10,620 bases of DNA, taken from positions 1-10,620 of the forward strand of contig CAYVQB010000036.1 in assembly GCA_964453985.1 (NCBI GenBank), given 5' to 3'. Positions 1-6,518 of the stretch are shown in pieces. Position numbers and translations under genes: made by a program. This DNA is from CAYVQB01 sp964453985. GTDB taxonomy: Bacteria; Babelota; Babeliae; Babelales; UASB340. Position 1 is the stretch's first letter; each line of letters starts with the position of its first letter. Under the pieces are notes generated by a model. That model was not told the origin of the DNA and searched no databases. It saw nothing but the letters and a program-made list of their open reading frames with translations.

Positions 1-182
1 CTCAAATTCCTACTGATGTAAAGCCTGAAGTTGGTCGTCAATTGGAAGTTCGTCCTAAAGACGGAGCTCCTATTATTGTTACAATTACTGGTATTACAGA
101 TACACACGTTACTTTAGATGCTAATCACCCATTAGCAGGCAAAGAGCTTGTTTTTGATATTGAGCTAGCAGAAATAGTTTAA
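1..182 (+). CDS. SlyD-like FKBP-type peptidyl-prolyl cis-trans isomerase, C-terminal part
   Basis: The window opens inside this gene; complete codons run from base 3 to a TAA at 180-182, giving 59 visible residues. The end contains the family signature VTLDANHPLAGKELVFDIEL, which closes the FKBP domain of SlyD-like enzymes (typically V-D-x-N-H-P-L-A-G-K-x-L-x-F). These proteins isomerise Xaa-Pro bonds and act as folding chaperones through an insert-in-flap domain; the visible stretch before the signature fits the end of that insert and the return to the FKBP fold. The protein stops just after the last strand, so it lacks the long His/Cys-rich metal-binding tail of E. coli SlyD. A strong terminator follows 8 bases later, so it is the last gene of its transcript. 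Family assignment is firm; the exact paralog is not, because the N-terminus is missing. Confidence 0.9.
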   Translation, partial: QIPTDVKPEVGRQLEVRPKDGAPIIVTITGITDTHVTLDANHPLAGKELVFDIELAEIV

Positions 183-190
183 ATAGTATT

Positions 191-238
191 ATTAAATACC
201 CGTTTGTGCTTATCAGTCGAGCGGGTATTTAATTTTTT
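191..238 (+). terminator. Intrinsic terminator after the SlyD-like gene
   Basis: A perfect 12-bp stem is formed by ATTAAATACCCG (191-202) and CGGGTATTTAAT (222-233), with a 19-base loop. The 3' arm runs into a T tract at 233-238. It begins 8 bases after the stop codon, which is the classic position for Rho-independent termination. Confidence 0.85.
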
Positions 239-261
239 AGACGTGTTTATAAATATAGTAA

Positions 262-290
262 TTGACAGAATTTAATTTTACATATAGATT
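262..290 (+). promoter_or_regulatory. Putative sigma-70 type promoter of tRNA-Gly
   Basis: A consensus -35 box TTGACA (262-267) is followed after 17 bases by TAGATT (285-290), a 4/6 match to the -10 consensus. The start of transcription would fall near 297, about 19 bases ahead of the mature tRNA 5' end. It lies downstream of a terminator, so the tRNA needs its own promoter. Confidence 0.55.
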
Positions 291-315
291 TACTTTAAAT
301 TCTTTGATTTCATAT

Positions 316-390
316 GCGGGAATAGCTCAGTGGTAGAGCATTGCCTTGCCAAGGCAAGGGTCGCGGGTTCGAATCCCGTTTCCCGCTCCA
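316..390 (+). tRNA. tRNA-Gly (anticodon GCC), CCA encoded
   Basis: All four arms fold. The acceptor stem is GCGGGAA (316-322) with TTCCCGC (380-386). The D arm is GCTC/GAGC (325-328 and 336-339). The anticodon stem is TTGCC/GGCAA around the loop TTGCCAA (346-352), with anticodon GCC at 348-350. The T arm is GCGGG/CCCGT with loop TTCGAAT (368-374). The discriminator is T387 and the 3' CCA (388-390) is encoded in the DNA. It decodes GGC and GGU glycine codons. No clear terminator hairpin follows before the next gene. Confidence 0.97.
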
Positions 391-511
391 TTTGCTATAG
401 TTATCTAATTTTGTTACGATTTCTTATAGCTTTATTAAACTTTTTAATTTAATTAAAATAATATTGTTCTTACTTCTATAGTTTAAGCGAACCCTAATAT
501 TGCTTATTTAT

Positions 512-540
512 TTGTAAGATTTTTATCGTAGTTTTATTAT
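512..540 (+). promoter_or_regulatory. Putative promoter of the jag-mnmE operon
   Basis: TTGTAA (512-517, 4/6 match) is followed after exactly 17 bases by TATTAT (535-540, 5/6 match). Transcription would begin near 547, giving a leader of about 26 bases that holds the AAAGGA ribosome site. The rest of the 391-572 interval is plain AT-rich sequence in which I see no other feature. Such matches occur by chance in AT-rich DNA, so confidence is moderate. Confidence 0.4.
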
Positions 541-572
541 TATATTTGTATTTGTATAAAGGATTTTATCTG

Positions 573-1163
573 ATGAAACTAATGCTTCAAGAAGCTTCTT
601 CCGTTATTAAAGCTACACAAAAGGCTTGGGAGAACTCAGGAAGACCCCAGGAATTTAGCATCAAAATTTTGGAATTTGGTGAGAAAAACTTTTGGGGAAC
701 CGTAAAAAGACCTGCTGTTATCTCTATTAGCTATGACCCAAAAAAACAGACAGAAAATGAGCAAGAAAAATTAGGATATAAAGGGTTTAAGAAAGAGACA
801 GTACAACCAAGAAGAGAAATGCCGGCAAAACAACAGCCAGGCCAAGGTCTTAAGAATAAGCTTCAACCAAAAGAGCAATTTGTGGCTTGGGAAAAAGAAT
901 ATATTAACGATATTTCTTTATGGTTGGGCGATATGCTTAAGATGATGGGCATGAATACCAATTTTGAGATTAAGCCTGAGCAAAAAATGTTAAAGGTTTT
1001 TCTTGATAAAAGAGTTTTAAAAGAAGAAGATGCCGAAAAAATGTTCTTTATTGGGTTATCGCACCTTCTAATGCAATCTTTGAAAAAAAAGCATAAGAAG
1101 AAATTCAAGAATTATTATTTGATTATCCACTCAAAGTCTTCTAAGTTTGATGGAGCAAAATAA
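573..1163 (+). CDS. jag: Jag/KhpB-like RNA-binding protein, degenerate KH and no R3H domain
   Basis: The product has 196 residues when read from ATG 573, which has AAAGGA (558-563) nine bases upstream. An in-frame TTG at 546 lies at the predicted transcript start and has no ribosome site. Residues 1-53 resemble the Jag N-terminal domain: a helix with EASSVIKATQKAWE, then a strand with EFGEKNFWG where the family usually has a KGFLG-like motif, then a valine-type strand. Residues 54-105 are a polar, Lys/Gln-rich linker. Residues 106-187 match the KH part of Jag (WLGDMLKMMGM, then a final strand YYLIIHSK). The GxxG loop expected near residues 146-152 reads RVLKEED, and the R3H domain that normally ends the protein is absent. 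Jag/KhpB binds RNA and affects envelope growth in Gram-positive bacteria. The gene overlaps mnmE by 14 bases, matching the conserved jag-mnmE order, which supports the identification. Confidence 0.75.
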   Translation: MKLMLQEASSVIKATQKAWENSGRPQEFSIKILEFGEKNFWGTVKRPAVISISYDPKKQTENEQEKLGYKGFKKETVQPRREMPAKQQPGQGLKNKLQPKEQFVAWEKEYINDISLWLGDMLKMMGMNTNFEIKPEQKMLKVFLDKRVLKEEDAEKMFFIGLSHLLMQSLKKKHKKKFKNYYLIIHSKSSKFDGAK

Positions 1164-2571
1164 TAAAAATTTTCTGACCAATGATCAGGAATCAATAATT
1201 GCTCATTGCACGCCAAAAGGTAGTGGTGCAATAGCCATATTGCGTCTGTGCGGACAGGATTCTGTGCCTATCGCAGATAAGATTGCAAAACTATCATCGG
1301 GCAAAAGACTGCAAGATTTGCCAACACATACTATTCATCATGGTTATGTTATTTCTTTTGATTCTAAAAAAGAAATAATAGATGAAGTTTTGTTTTTTCT
1401 TATGAAAGCTCCCAAGACCTTTACTGGTCAAGATACTATAGAAATCAATTGTCATAACAATCCTTTTATTATTGAATCTATTTTAGGTCAGGCTATTCTT
1501 GCTGGAGCAAGGCTGGCTGATCGGGGTGAGTTCACAAAGCGTTCTTTTTTGAATGAAAAAATAGACATGATTCAGGCTGAGGCTATTAATGATATTATAA
1601 CGGCCCAAACTGAATTAGCTTTACGTAAATCTATGTCTCAATTACAAGGCAGTTTGTCTTCTTATTTATCTGAAATAGAAAACGATATTGTAGGTTTGTT
1701 AAGTATTGCAGAAAGCAGTTTTGAGTTTTTAGAAGAAGAGCAACAAGATTTGGCTATAGATAAGCTTTTTAAGGATCGCATTTCACAGATTTTATCTAAT
1801 ATAAAAGACGTAAAAGAAAATTTCAATCAGCAACAACAGATAAAAAATGGTCTCAAAATCTCTATTATTGGTGGTGTAAATTTAGGTAAATCCACTCTGT
1901 TTAACGCATTATTAAAAAAAGATCGTGCCATTGTTACAAATATAGAGGGCACAACTCGAGATTCTATTGAATGTTCTATCTATAAAAATGGTAATTTTTG
2001 GATGTTAACAGACACTGCCGGACTTAGACAAACTGAAGATATTATAGAGCAGGAAGGTATTGATCGTTCTTGGCAGCAGGCTGCCATTGCGGATATCATT
2101 TTGCTTGTTTTTGATTTATCAAAAAAGCTTACGCAACAGCAAAAAGAAATTTATGAGCAAATAATTGCAAAATATAAAGATAAGATTATCTTTATTGCAA
2201 ACAAAGCAGATCTTCAAGGCGATACAGTCTTAGAAAATTTAGACTTTTTGGAAAATCAAAAAGTTATAAAAGTTTCTGCTCTAAAAAAAACTGGAATAAA
2301 AGAGTTAGAATATAAAATAGAAGAAAAGATTCAGGATATTTTTTTAAGGGTTGATTCCCCTTTTTTGCTTAACCAGAGGCAATATAATTTAATTTTAGAG
2401 CTAGAAAAGAAATTACAATTTATTGAAATTATGTGTGATAATCAGATAGAATATGAATTAACTGCTTATCATTTAAAGGAAGTTCTGGAAAGATTATCTG
2501 AATTGACAGGTCGTAATGTGACAGAAAAACTTCTAGATAGAGTTTTTTCAGATTTTTGTGTTGGTAAATAG
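1150..2571 (+). CDS. mnmE: tRNA uridine-5-carboxymethylaminomethyl modification GTPase MnmE
   Basis: MnmE with MnmG installs the (carboxymethyl)aminomethyl group on wobble U34 of several tRNAs. The product has 473 residues, slightly above the E. coli protein (454). An N-terminal folate-binding domain (about 8-128, with the family stretch AGARLADRGEFTKRSFLNEK at 118-137) precedes a helical domain that carries an inserted G domain. G-domain motifs are G1 GGVNLGKST (241-249), G2 TTRD (268-271), G3 DTAG (288-291), G4 NKAD (351-354) and G5 SAL (376-378). Glu300 corresponds to the catalytic E. coli Glu282. The protein ends with FCVGK, keeping the conserved cysteine (Cys470). G1 has Val where most homologs have Pro; this does not break the P-loop pattern. 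ATG 1150 lies inside the end of jag with no clear ribosome site, so translation is probably coupled. A TTG at 1147 is also in frame. mnmG is not next to it. Confidence 0.97.
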   Translation: MEQNNKNFLTNDQESIIAHCTPKGSGAIAILRLCGQDSVPIADKIAKLSSGKRLQDLPTHTIHHGYVISFDSKKEIIDEVLFFLMKAPKTFTGQDTIEINCHNNPFIIESILGQAILAGARLADRGEFTKRSFLNEKIDMIQAEAINDIITAQTELALRKSMSQLQGSLSSYLSEIENDIVGLLSIAESSFEFLEEEQQDLAIDKLFKDRISQILSNIKDVKENFNQQQQIKNGLKISIIGGVNLGKSTLFNALLKKDRAIVTNIEGTTRDSIECSIYKNGNFWMLTDTAGLRQTEDIIEQEGIDRSWQQAAIADIILLVFDLSKKLTQQQKEIYEQIIAKYKDKIIFIANKADLQGDTVLENLDFLENQKVIKVSALKKTGIKELEYKIEEKIQDIFLRVDSPFLLNQRQYNLILELEKKLQFIEIMCDNQIEYELTAYHLKEVLERLSELTGRNVTEKLLDRVFSDFCVGK

Positions 2572-2616
2572 CGAGGGAAAGTGATAAGCGATTCAAGGGG
2601 TTTGAGGGGGAGTAAA

Positions 2617-3627
2617 GTGAGCAAATTATCGTTTTTATCTATGATTTTTCTTTTGTTGTTTCAGTTTAGCTTATTTCCAAAAGCAACAGTAGCAAGAGTT
2701 CCAAGAAATAACATAAACAGTAAATTTTCCAATACTTATTCAAATGTAATAAATGCCAAAGTTTTAAATGGTGAAAATAAAAATGCTTATATTTGGCAAA
2801 AAGAGAACGTAACACCATTTAATGAACTTATACTTTCTTGGAATGCTTTGCGTCCCGCAAAAGGGGCATTTTCTTTTTATATTAGTGTGAAGCATAGTTA
2901 TTGGTCTAATTGGCATAAGATTGCTGAATGGGGAGCTAATACACAAAAAACTTATGGATACTCAAGGGATTATTTTGTAAACACTAGTTATAATAAAGTG
3001 CAGCTAAAAAGGGGCAGAAGAGCTACTGGGTTTAGAGTTAGAGTTGTGGCCCAAAATGGAGCTGATATAAAGAATCTAAAAGCTTTATTTGTAAATAGCT
3101 CAGATTTACACAAATTTTCAGTTAAAAAAGATAAAATTGATCTTCCAACAATCAAGCCCATTCCTGTCCGTAAGCAGTCTCAGATGGTTTTAAAAGGAAT
3201 TCATGAACGATATTGGGGCTTGTGTGCACCTACTTCAACAAGTATTATAGTTAATTATTTTCTTGAAAATAAGGGTGATCTTAAAAAATATATAGTAGAT
3301 TTTTCTGATAAAGTTTATGACAATCATTTAAATATTTATGGCAATTGGCCTCTGGATGTTGCACAAGCTTATGATTCGTGCAAGCAAAAGTGCTTTTTTC
3401 GAATTGAACGGCTTAACGATTTTCAAGAACTTTATTCAAAACTTAAAAGTGGTATACCCGTTGCTGTTAGTATTAGGGGTGCAATAAGAGGCGGTGCCAA
3501 GAATTATGAAAATGGGCACTTTATTGTTATTGTTGGTTGGGATAATAACAGAAAAGCTGTTTTATGTGTTGACCCTGCTTTTTCTAGTAATATCAAAACA
3601 AGTAGGGCTTATGGTATTAAAAGCTTT
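2617..3627 (+). CDS. Secreted C39-like (papain-fold) cysteine peptidase, C-terminus lost in gap
   Basis: GTG 2617 is chosen because GAGGGGG (2604-2610) sits six bases upstream; GTG 2581 and ATG 2641 are in-frame alternatives. Read from 2617, residues 1-26 form a signal peptide (hydrophobic SFLSMIFLLLFQFSLF, then KATVA before RV). Residues about 45-165 are a beta-rich, aromatic region without a recognised family. Residues about 180-337 match the peptidase C39-like fold: GLCAPTSTSI with nucleophile Cys203, NGHFIVIVGWD with His301, and VDPAF with Asp319, plus Gln187 or Gln189 as oxyanion candidate. All three catalytic positions are present, so it is probably active outside the cytoplasm; the substrate is unknown. 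There is no ABC transporter nearby, so it need not be a bacteriocin-leader peptidase. The sequence runs into 100 Ns. The true stop is not visible: TAA 3733-3735 or TAG 3764-3766 are possible, but the frame across the gap is unknown. It lies 45 bases after mnmE and probably shares its transcript. Confidence 0.8.
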
Positions 3628-3727
3628 NNNNNNNNNNNNNNNNNNNNNNNNNNNNNNNNNNNNNNNNNNNNNNNNNNNNNNNNNNNNNNNNNNNNNNNNN
3701 NNNNNNNNNNNNNNNNNNNNNNNNNNN
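3628..3727. other. Assembly gap (100 Ns)
   Basis: A run of exactly 100 N is the usual placeholder for a scaffold join of unknown size. It removes the end of the C39-like gene and possibly more. The next known bases lead straight into a strong inverted repeat, a plausible cause of the assembly break. Confidence 0.98.
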
Positions 3728-3741
3728 TATACTAAAAAAGT

Positions 3742-3870
3742 GCAAGGGGCATACGCCCTGCACTAGTGTATGATGGCCCGCTCCCGCGGGCATAAAGTTT
3801 AAATAAGTTGTTTAATAGATGCCCGCGGGAGCGGGCCAGCTTAAGTAGCACAGGGCGGATGCCCCGGTGC
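3742..3870. repeat. Concentric GC-rich inverted repeat (REP/MITE-like palindrome)
   Basis: The inner arms 3774-3793 and 3819-3838 are perfect 20-bp complements, 16 of 20 bases G or C, around a 25-base AT-rich loop (3794-3818). Nine-base spacers on each side lead to outer arms 3742-3764 and 3848-3870, which are imperfect complements (16 of 20 core positions match, plus a one-base indel). Inner and outer pairs share the same centre, near 3806. Each outer arm is also a small hairpin: left GTGCA/TGCAC (3740-3744 and 3759-3763), right GCAC/GTGC (3848-3851 and 3867-3870). There is no T tract, so it is not a standard terminator. It has no coding capacity and fills the space between the gap and clpB. 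Base composition differs sharply from everything around it, which suggests a dispersed palindromic element. Confidence 0.8.
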
Positions 3871-3881
3871 TTTTAGGGGTA
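3860..3881 (+). promoter_or_regulatory. Possible hairpin covering the clpB ribosome-binding site
   Basis: The clpB ribosome site AGGGG (3875-3879) lies six bases before ATG 3886. TGCCCC (3860-3865), inside the right outer arm of the repeat, can pair with GGGGTA (3876-3881): five Watson-Crick pairs and one G-U, with a 10-base loop. The same CCCC can instead pair with GGGG at 3746-3749 in the left arm, so the two folds exclude each other. The pairing is seen in the sequence; a regulatory role is inference. Confidence 0.3.
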
Positions 3882-3885
3882 GACC

Positions 3886-6444
3886 ATGAATGCAGATAAA
3901 TTCACTAACGCCTTTTCTCAGCTAATACAAGAAGCTTTTATCTTAGCACAGCAAGAACAGTGTTCAACATTACAAGTATCGCATTTACTAGCAGCAGCTA
4001 TACAAAACGCGTATTGCTTGTCATGTTTTAATCACACAAGCTTGAATACACAAGAACTAGCTAATCTTGTTTCTCAAGAACTTTCTAAACTACCCAAGGT
4101 AACGGGTGCACAGCCAGCAGTAGATCAAAATTTTCAATTATTTTTACAAGAGTGTGACAAGCAAGCACAAGCTTTAAAGGACCAATATATAAGTTTGGAT
4201 GTATGTCTTTTGAATTTTGTACAAACTGGCAGTCTACCACAAACTATAATAAACTTTTTCAAACAAAGTGATTTTACTTATCAAAAGGTTTTGAATTGGG
4301 TAAATAACCTAAGACAAGGAGAAAGCGTGAAGACACAAGAAGCAGAAGGCAGTCATCAAGTTCTAGAAAAATATTGCCAAGATTTAACAAAAATGGCATC
4401 AGATGGAAAACTTGATGTAGTTATAGGCCGAAATGAAGAGATTCGCAGAGTAATTCAAATTCTTTCTCGTAGAACAAAAAATAATCCAGTATTAGTTGGT
4501 GATCCTGGTGTAGGTAAGACTGCAATCATAGAAGGTATCGCACAAAGAATAGTAAACGATGATGTTCCTATAACCTTAAAAGGTTGTAAGATTTTGGCTC
4601 TTGATATGGGGTCTTTGATTGCTGGGACAAAATATCGTGGTGAATTTGAAGAACGTTTAAAGTCAATTTTAACTGCGATAGAAAAAGAATCAGGCAAAAT
4701 AATATTGTTCATTGATGAGCTACATATGCTTGTTGGTGCTGGTGCTGCAGAAGGTGGCATGGATGCATCAAATCTTTTAAAGCCAGCATTGGCAAGAGGA
4801 ACATTACATTGTGTTGGTGCAACAACTATAATGGAATTTAAAAAATACATAGAAAAGGATGCAGCGCTTGAAAGACGTTTCCAGAGAGTGGAAGTTCCTG
4901 AGCCAACAGTTGAAGATACAATTTCTATTTTACGTGGACTAAAAGAACGTTATGAATTGCACCATGGAATTAGAATTAAAGATCAAGCATTAGTTAAAGC
5001 TGCAAAGCTTGCTGCCATGTTAATACCTGATAGATTTCTACCAGATAAGGCTATAGATTTGGTAGATGAAGCAGCTGCACGTGTGAAGATGGCTATAGAG
5101 TCTAAGCCTGAAGAGATGGATAAATTAGAAAGAAAGATTAGGCAGCTTGAGATAGAAAAAGTAGCTCTTTCAAAAGAGAAAGATGAAGAGTCACAAAAAC
5201 GACTTGGTGAGCTTGAAAAGGAGCTTAGTAATCTAAAAGAAAAGAATAGAGAGTTTCTTGATAAGTGGGAATCAGAAAGAAAGCCTCTTGATGCTATTCA
5301 AAAAATAAAAGAACAGATAGAACGTGCAAATATTGAGTTTGCACAAGCTGAACGTGAAGGTGATTTTACAAAAGCTTCTAAAGTGAAATACGGTACTCTG
5401 GTAAAGCTTCATGGTCAATTAGAAAAAGAACAAACAGCTTTAAAGGAATCGGGTGCACACTTGATTAAAGAAGAAGTTGATGAAGATGATATTGCTTTAG
5501 TATTGTCTCGATGGATTAAAGTTCCTGTTGAAAAACTTAAAGAAGATGAAGGCCAAAAGCTTTTAAAGATGGAAGAAGTTTTGCATAAACGAGTTATCGG
5601 CCAAGATGAAGCTGTAAGTAAAGTTGCAAATACTATAAGAATTCACAGAGCTGGTATTGCTGATCCAAATAGACCTATTGGATCATTTTTATTTTTAGGA
5701 CCAACAGGTGTTGGCAAAACAGAGGTTGCAAAAACTCTTGCTGATTATCTCTTTGATGACGAGCATAAGATGATCAGAATAGATATGTCTGAGTTTATGG
5801 AAAAACATGCGGTAGCCAAGCTTATTGGTGCGCCTCCGGGGTATGTTGGTTATGAGCAAGGTGGCCAGCTGACAGAACAGGTAAGGCGTAATCCTTATAG
5901 TGTTGTATTGGTTGATGAAGTAGAAAAAGCTCACCCTGATGTTTTTAATATTTTCTTACAAATACTTGATGAAGGTCATTTAACAGATTCTCAGGGACGC
6001 AAGGTATCATTTAAAAACTGTATTATCATTATGACCTCTAATATTGGTTCAGATATAATTCTGGCTGCTGGTAAAATTGATGATAAAGTCAGAATTGAAA
6101 TAGAGAAATTACTTCACAAAAACTTTAGGCCTGAATTCTTGAATAGAATTGATGAAACGGTTTTCTTTCAGTCTCTTACTGAATCTAATTTGGCAGAGAT
6201 TGTTGATGTTCAGATTGCTCTTTTACAAAAACGTATGAAAGAAAAGGGTATTGAGCTTGAGATACATGAGGGTGTTGTTGATGAGCTTGCTAGGCTTGGG
6301 TATGTTAAAGAGTTTGGCGCACGCCCTTTAAAACGTGCGATCCAGCACTATTTGATCAGCCCTCTTGCTACTAAGATTTTGGAACATCCTGAAAAGAAGA
6401 AGTTTGAAGTTGATTATAAAAAAGATAAATTTGTGATTAGCTAG
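3886..6444 (+). CDS. clpB: ATP-dependent disaggregase chaperone ClpB (Hsp104 family)
   Basis: ClpB is a hexameric AAA+ unfoldase that, with DnaK, pulls polypeptides out of aggregates through its central pore. The 852-residue length is near the usual 857. Residues 1-145 are a weakly conserved Clp N-domain. The first AAA+ module has Walker A GDPGVGKT (205-212), Walker B ILFIDE (273-278), pore loop GTKYRGE with Tyr250, and the arginine pair of ALERRF (327-332). A charged coiled-coil middle domain spans about 400-525; its length distinguishes ClpB from ClpA and ClpC. The second module has Walker A GPTGVGKT (605-612), pore loop GYVGY (652-656), Walker B VVLVDE (673-678) and sensor-2 GARPLKR (811-817). 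No ClpP-docking loop was recognised. AGGGG (3875-3879) sets the start. In the known 158 bases upstream I see neither a CIRCE element nor a convincing heat-shock sigma promoter; the promoter may lie in the gap or farther upstream. Confidence 0.98.
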   Translation: MNADKFTNAFSQLIQEAFILAQQEQCSTLQVSHLLAAAIQNAYCLSCFNHTSLNTQELANLVSQELSKLPKVTGAQPAVDQNFQLFLQECDKQAQALKDQYISLDVCLLNFVQTGSLPQTIINFFKQSDFTYQKVLNWVNNLRQGESVKTQEAEGSHQVLEKYCQDLTKMASDGKLDVVIGRNEEIRRVIQILSRRTKNNPVLVGDPGVGKTAIIEGIAQRIVNDDVPITLKGCKILALDMGSLIAGTKYRGEFEERLKSILTAIEKESGKIILFIDELHMLVGAGAAEGGMDASNLLKPALARGTLHCVGATTIMEFKKYIEKDAALERRFQRVEVPEPTVEDTISILRGLKERYELHHGIRIKDQALVKAAKLAAMLIPDRFLPDKAIDLVDEAAARVKMAIESKPEEMDKLERKIRQLEIEKVALSKEKDEESQKRLGELEKELSNLKEKNREFLDKWESERKPLDAIQKIKEQIERANIEFAQAEREGDFTKASKVKYGTLVKLHGQLEKEQTALKESGAHLIKEEVDEDDIALVLSRWIKVPVEKLKEDEGQKLLKMEEVLHKRVIGQDEAVSKVANTIRIHRAGIADPNRPIGSFLFLGPTGVGKTEVAKTLADYLFDDEHKMIRIDMSEFMEKHAVAKLIGAPPGYVGYEQGGQLTEQVRRNPYSVVLVDEVEKAHPDVFNIFLQILDEGHLTDSQGRKVSFKNCIIIMTSNIGSDIILAAGKIDDKVRIEIEKLLHKNFRPEFLNRIDETVFFQSLTESNLAEIVDVQIALLQKRMKEKGIELEIHEGVVDELARLGYVKEFGARPLKRAIQHYLISPLATKILEHPEKKKFEVDYKKDKFVIS

Positions 6445-6447
6445 ATA

Positions 6448-6493
6448 TAAAATGAATAGGCGTAGCATATGTATGCTACGCCTATTCATTTTA
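6448..6493. terminator. Perfect 21-bp palindrome, probable bidirectional terminator
   Basis: Arms 6448-6468 and 6473-6493 are perfect complements (TAAAATGAATAGG at the base, GCGTAGCAT towards the tip) with a 4-base ATGT loop. The palindrome begins 4 bases after the clpB stop and ends 25 bases before the stop of the convergent minus-strand gene. Each strand ends its 3' arm with TTTTA, a short U tract. Position and symmetry suggest termination from both directions. Confidence 0.7.
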
Positions 6494-6518
6494 GGATAAG
6501 TTATATTTAATTACTCAA

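Noticed and set aside
241..260. Possible att site or integrated element at the tRNA gene
   Set aside because: No integrase gene and no duplicated tRNA 3' end is visible downstream in the window.
482..508. Weak hairpin TAAGC/GCTTA after tRNA-Gly as a terminator
   Set aside because: Only five base pairs with a long loop and no proper T tract; it is expected by chance in this composition.
863..1108. Minus-strand reading frame of 81 residues inside jag
   Set aside because: It lies wholly antisense to a gene supported by domain similarity and synteny, and its composition is that of a shadow frame.
3494..3766. Plus-strand frame crossing the N run and ending in YTKKVQGAYALH
   Set aside because: Before the gap it is a shadow of the C39-like gene. 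The frame across 100 placeholder Ns is meaningless, and its end reads through the left arm of the palindrome.
3742..3870. CRISPR array or riboswitch in the GC-rich block
   Set aside because: There is only one concentric palindrome, with no direct repeats and unique spacers, and no recognisable aptamer core.
3728..3885. CIRCE or heat-shock sigma promoter ahead of clpB
   Set aside because: No TTAGCACTC-N9-GAGTGCTAA and no convincing CTTGAAA/CCCCAT pair are present in the known bases; the GC-rich blocks are explained by the inverted repeat.
4455..4850. Minus-strand frame of 131 residues inside clpB
   Set aside because: It is antisense to the highly conserved first AAA+ module of clpB; no ribosome site or recognisable domain.
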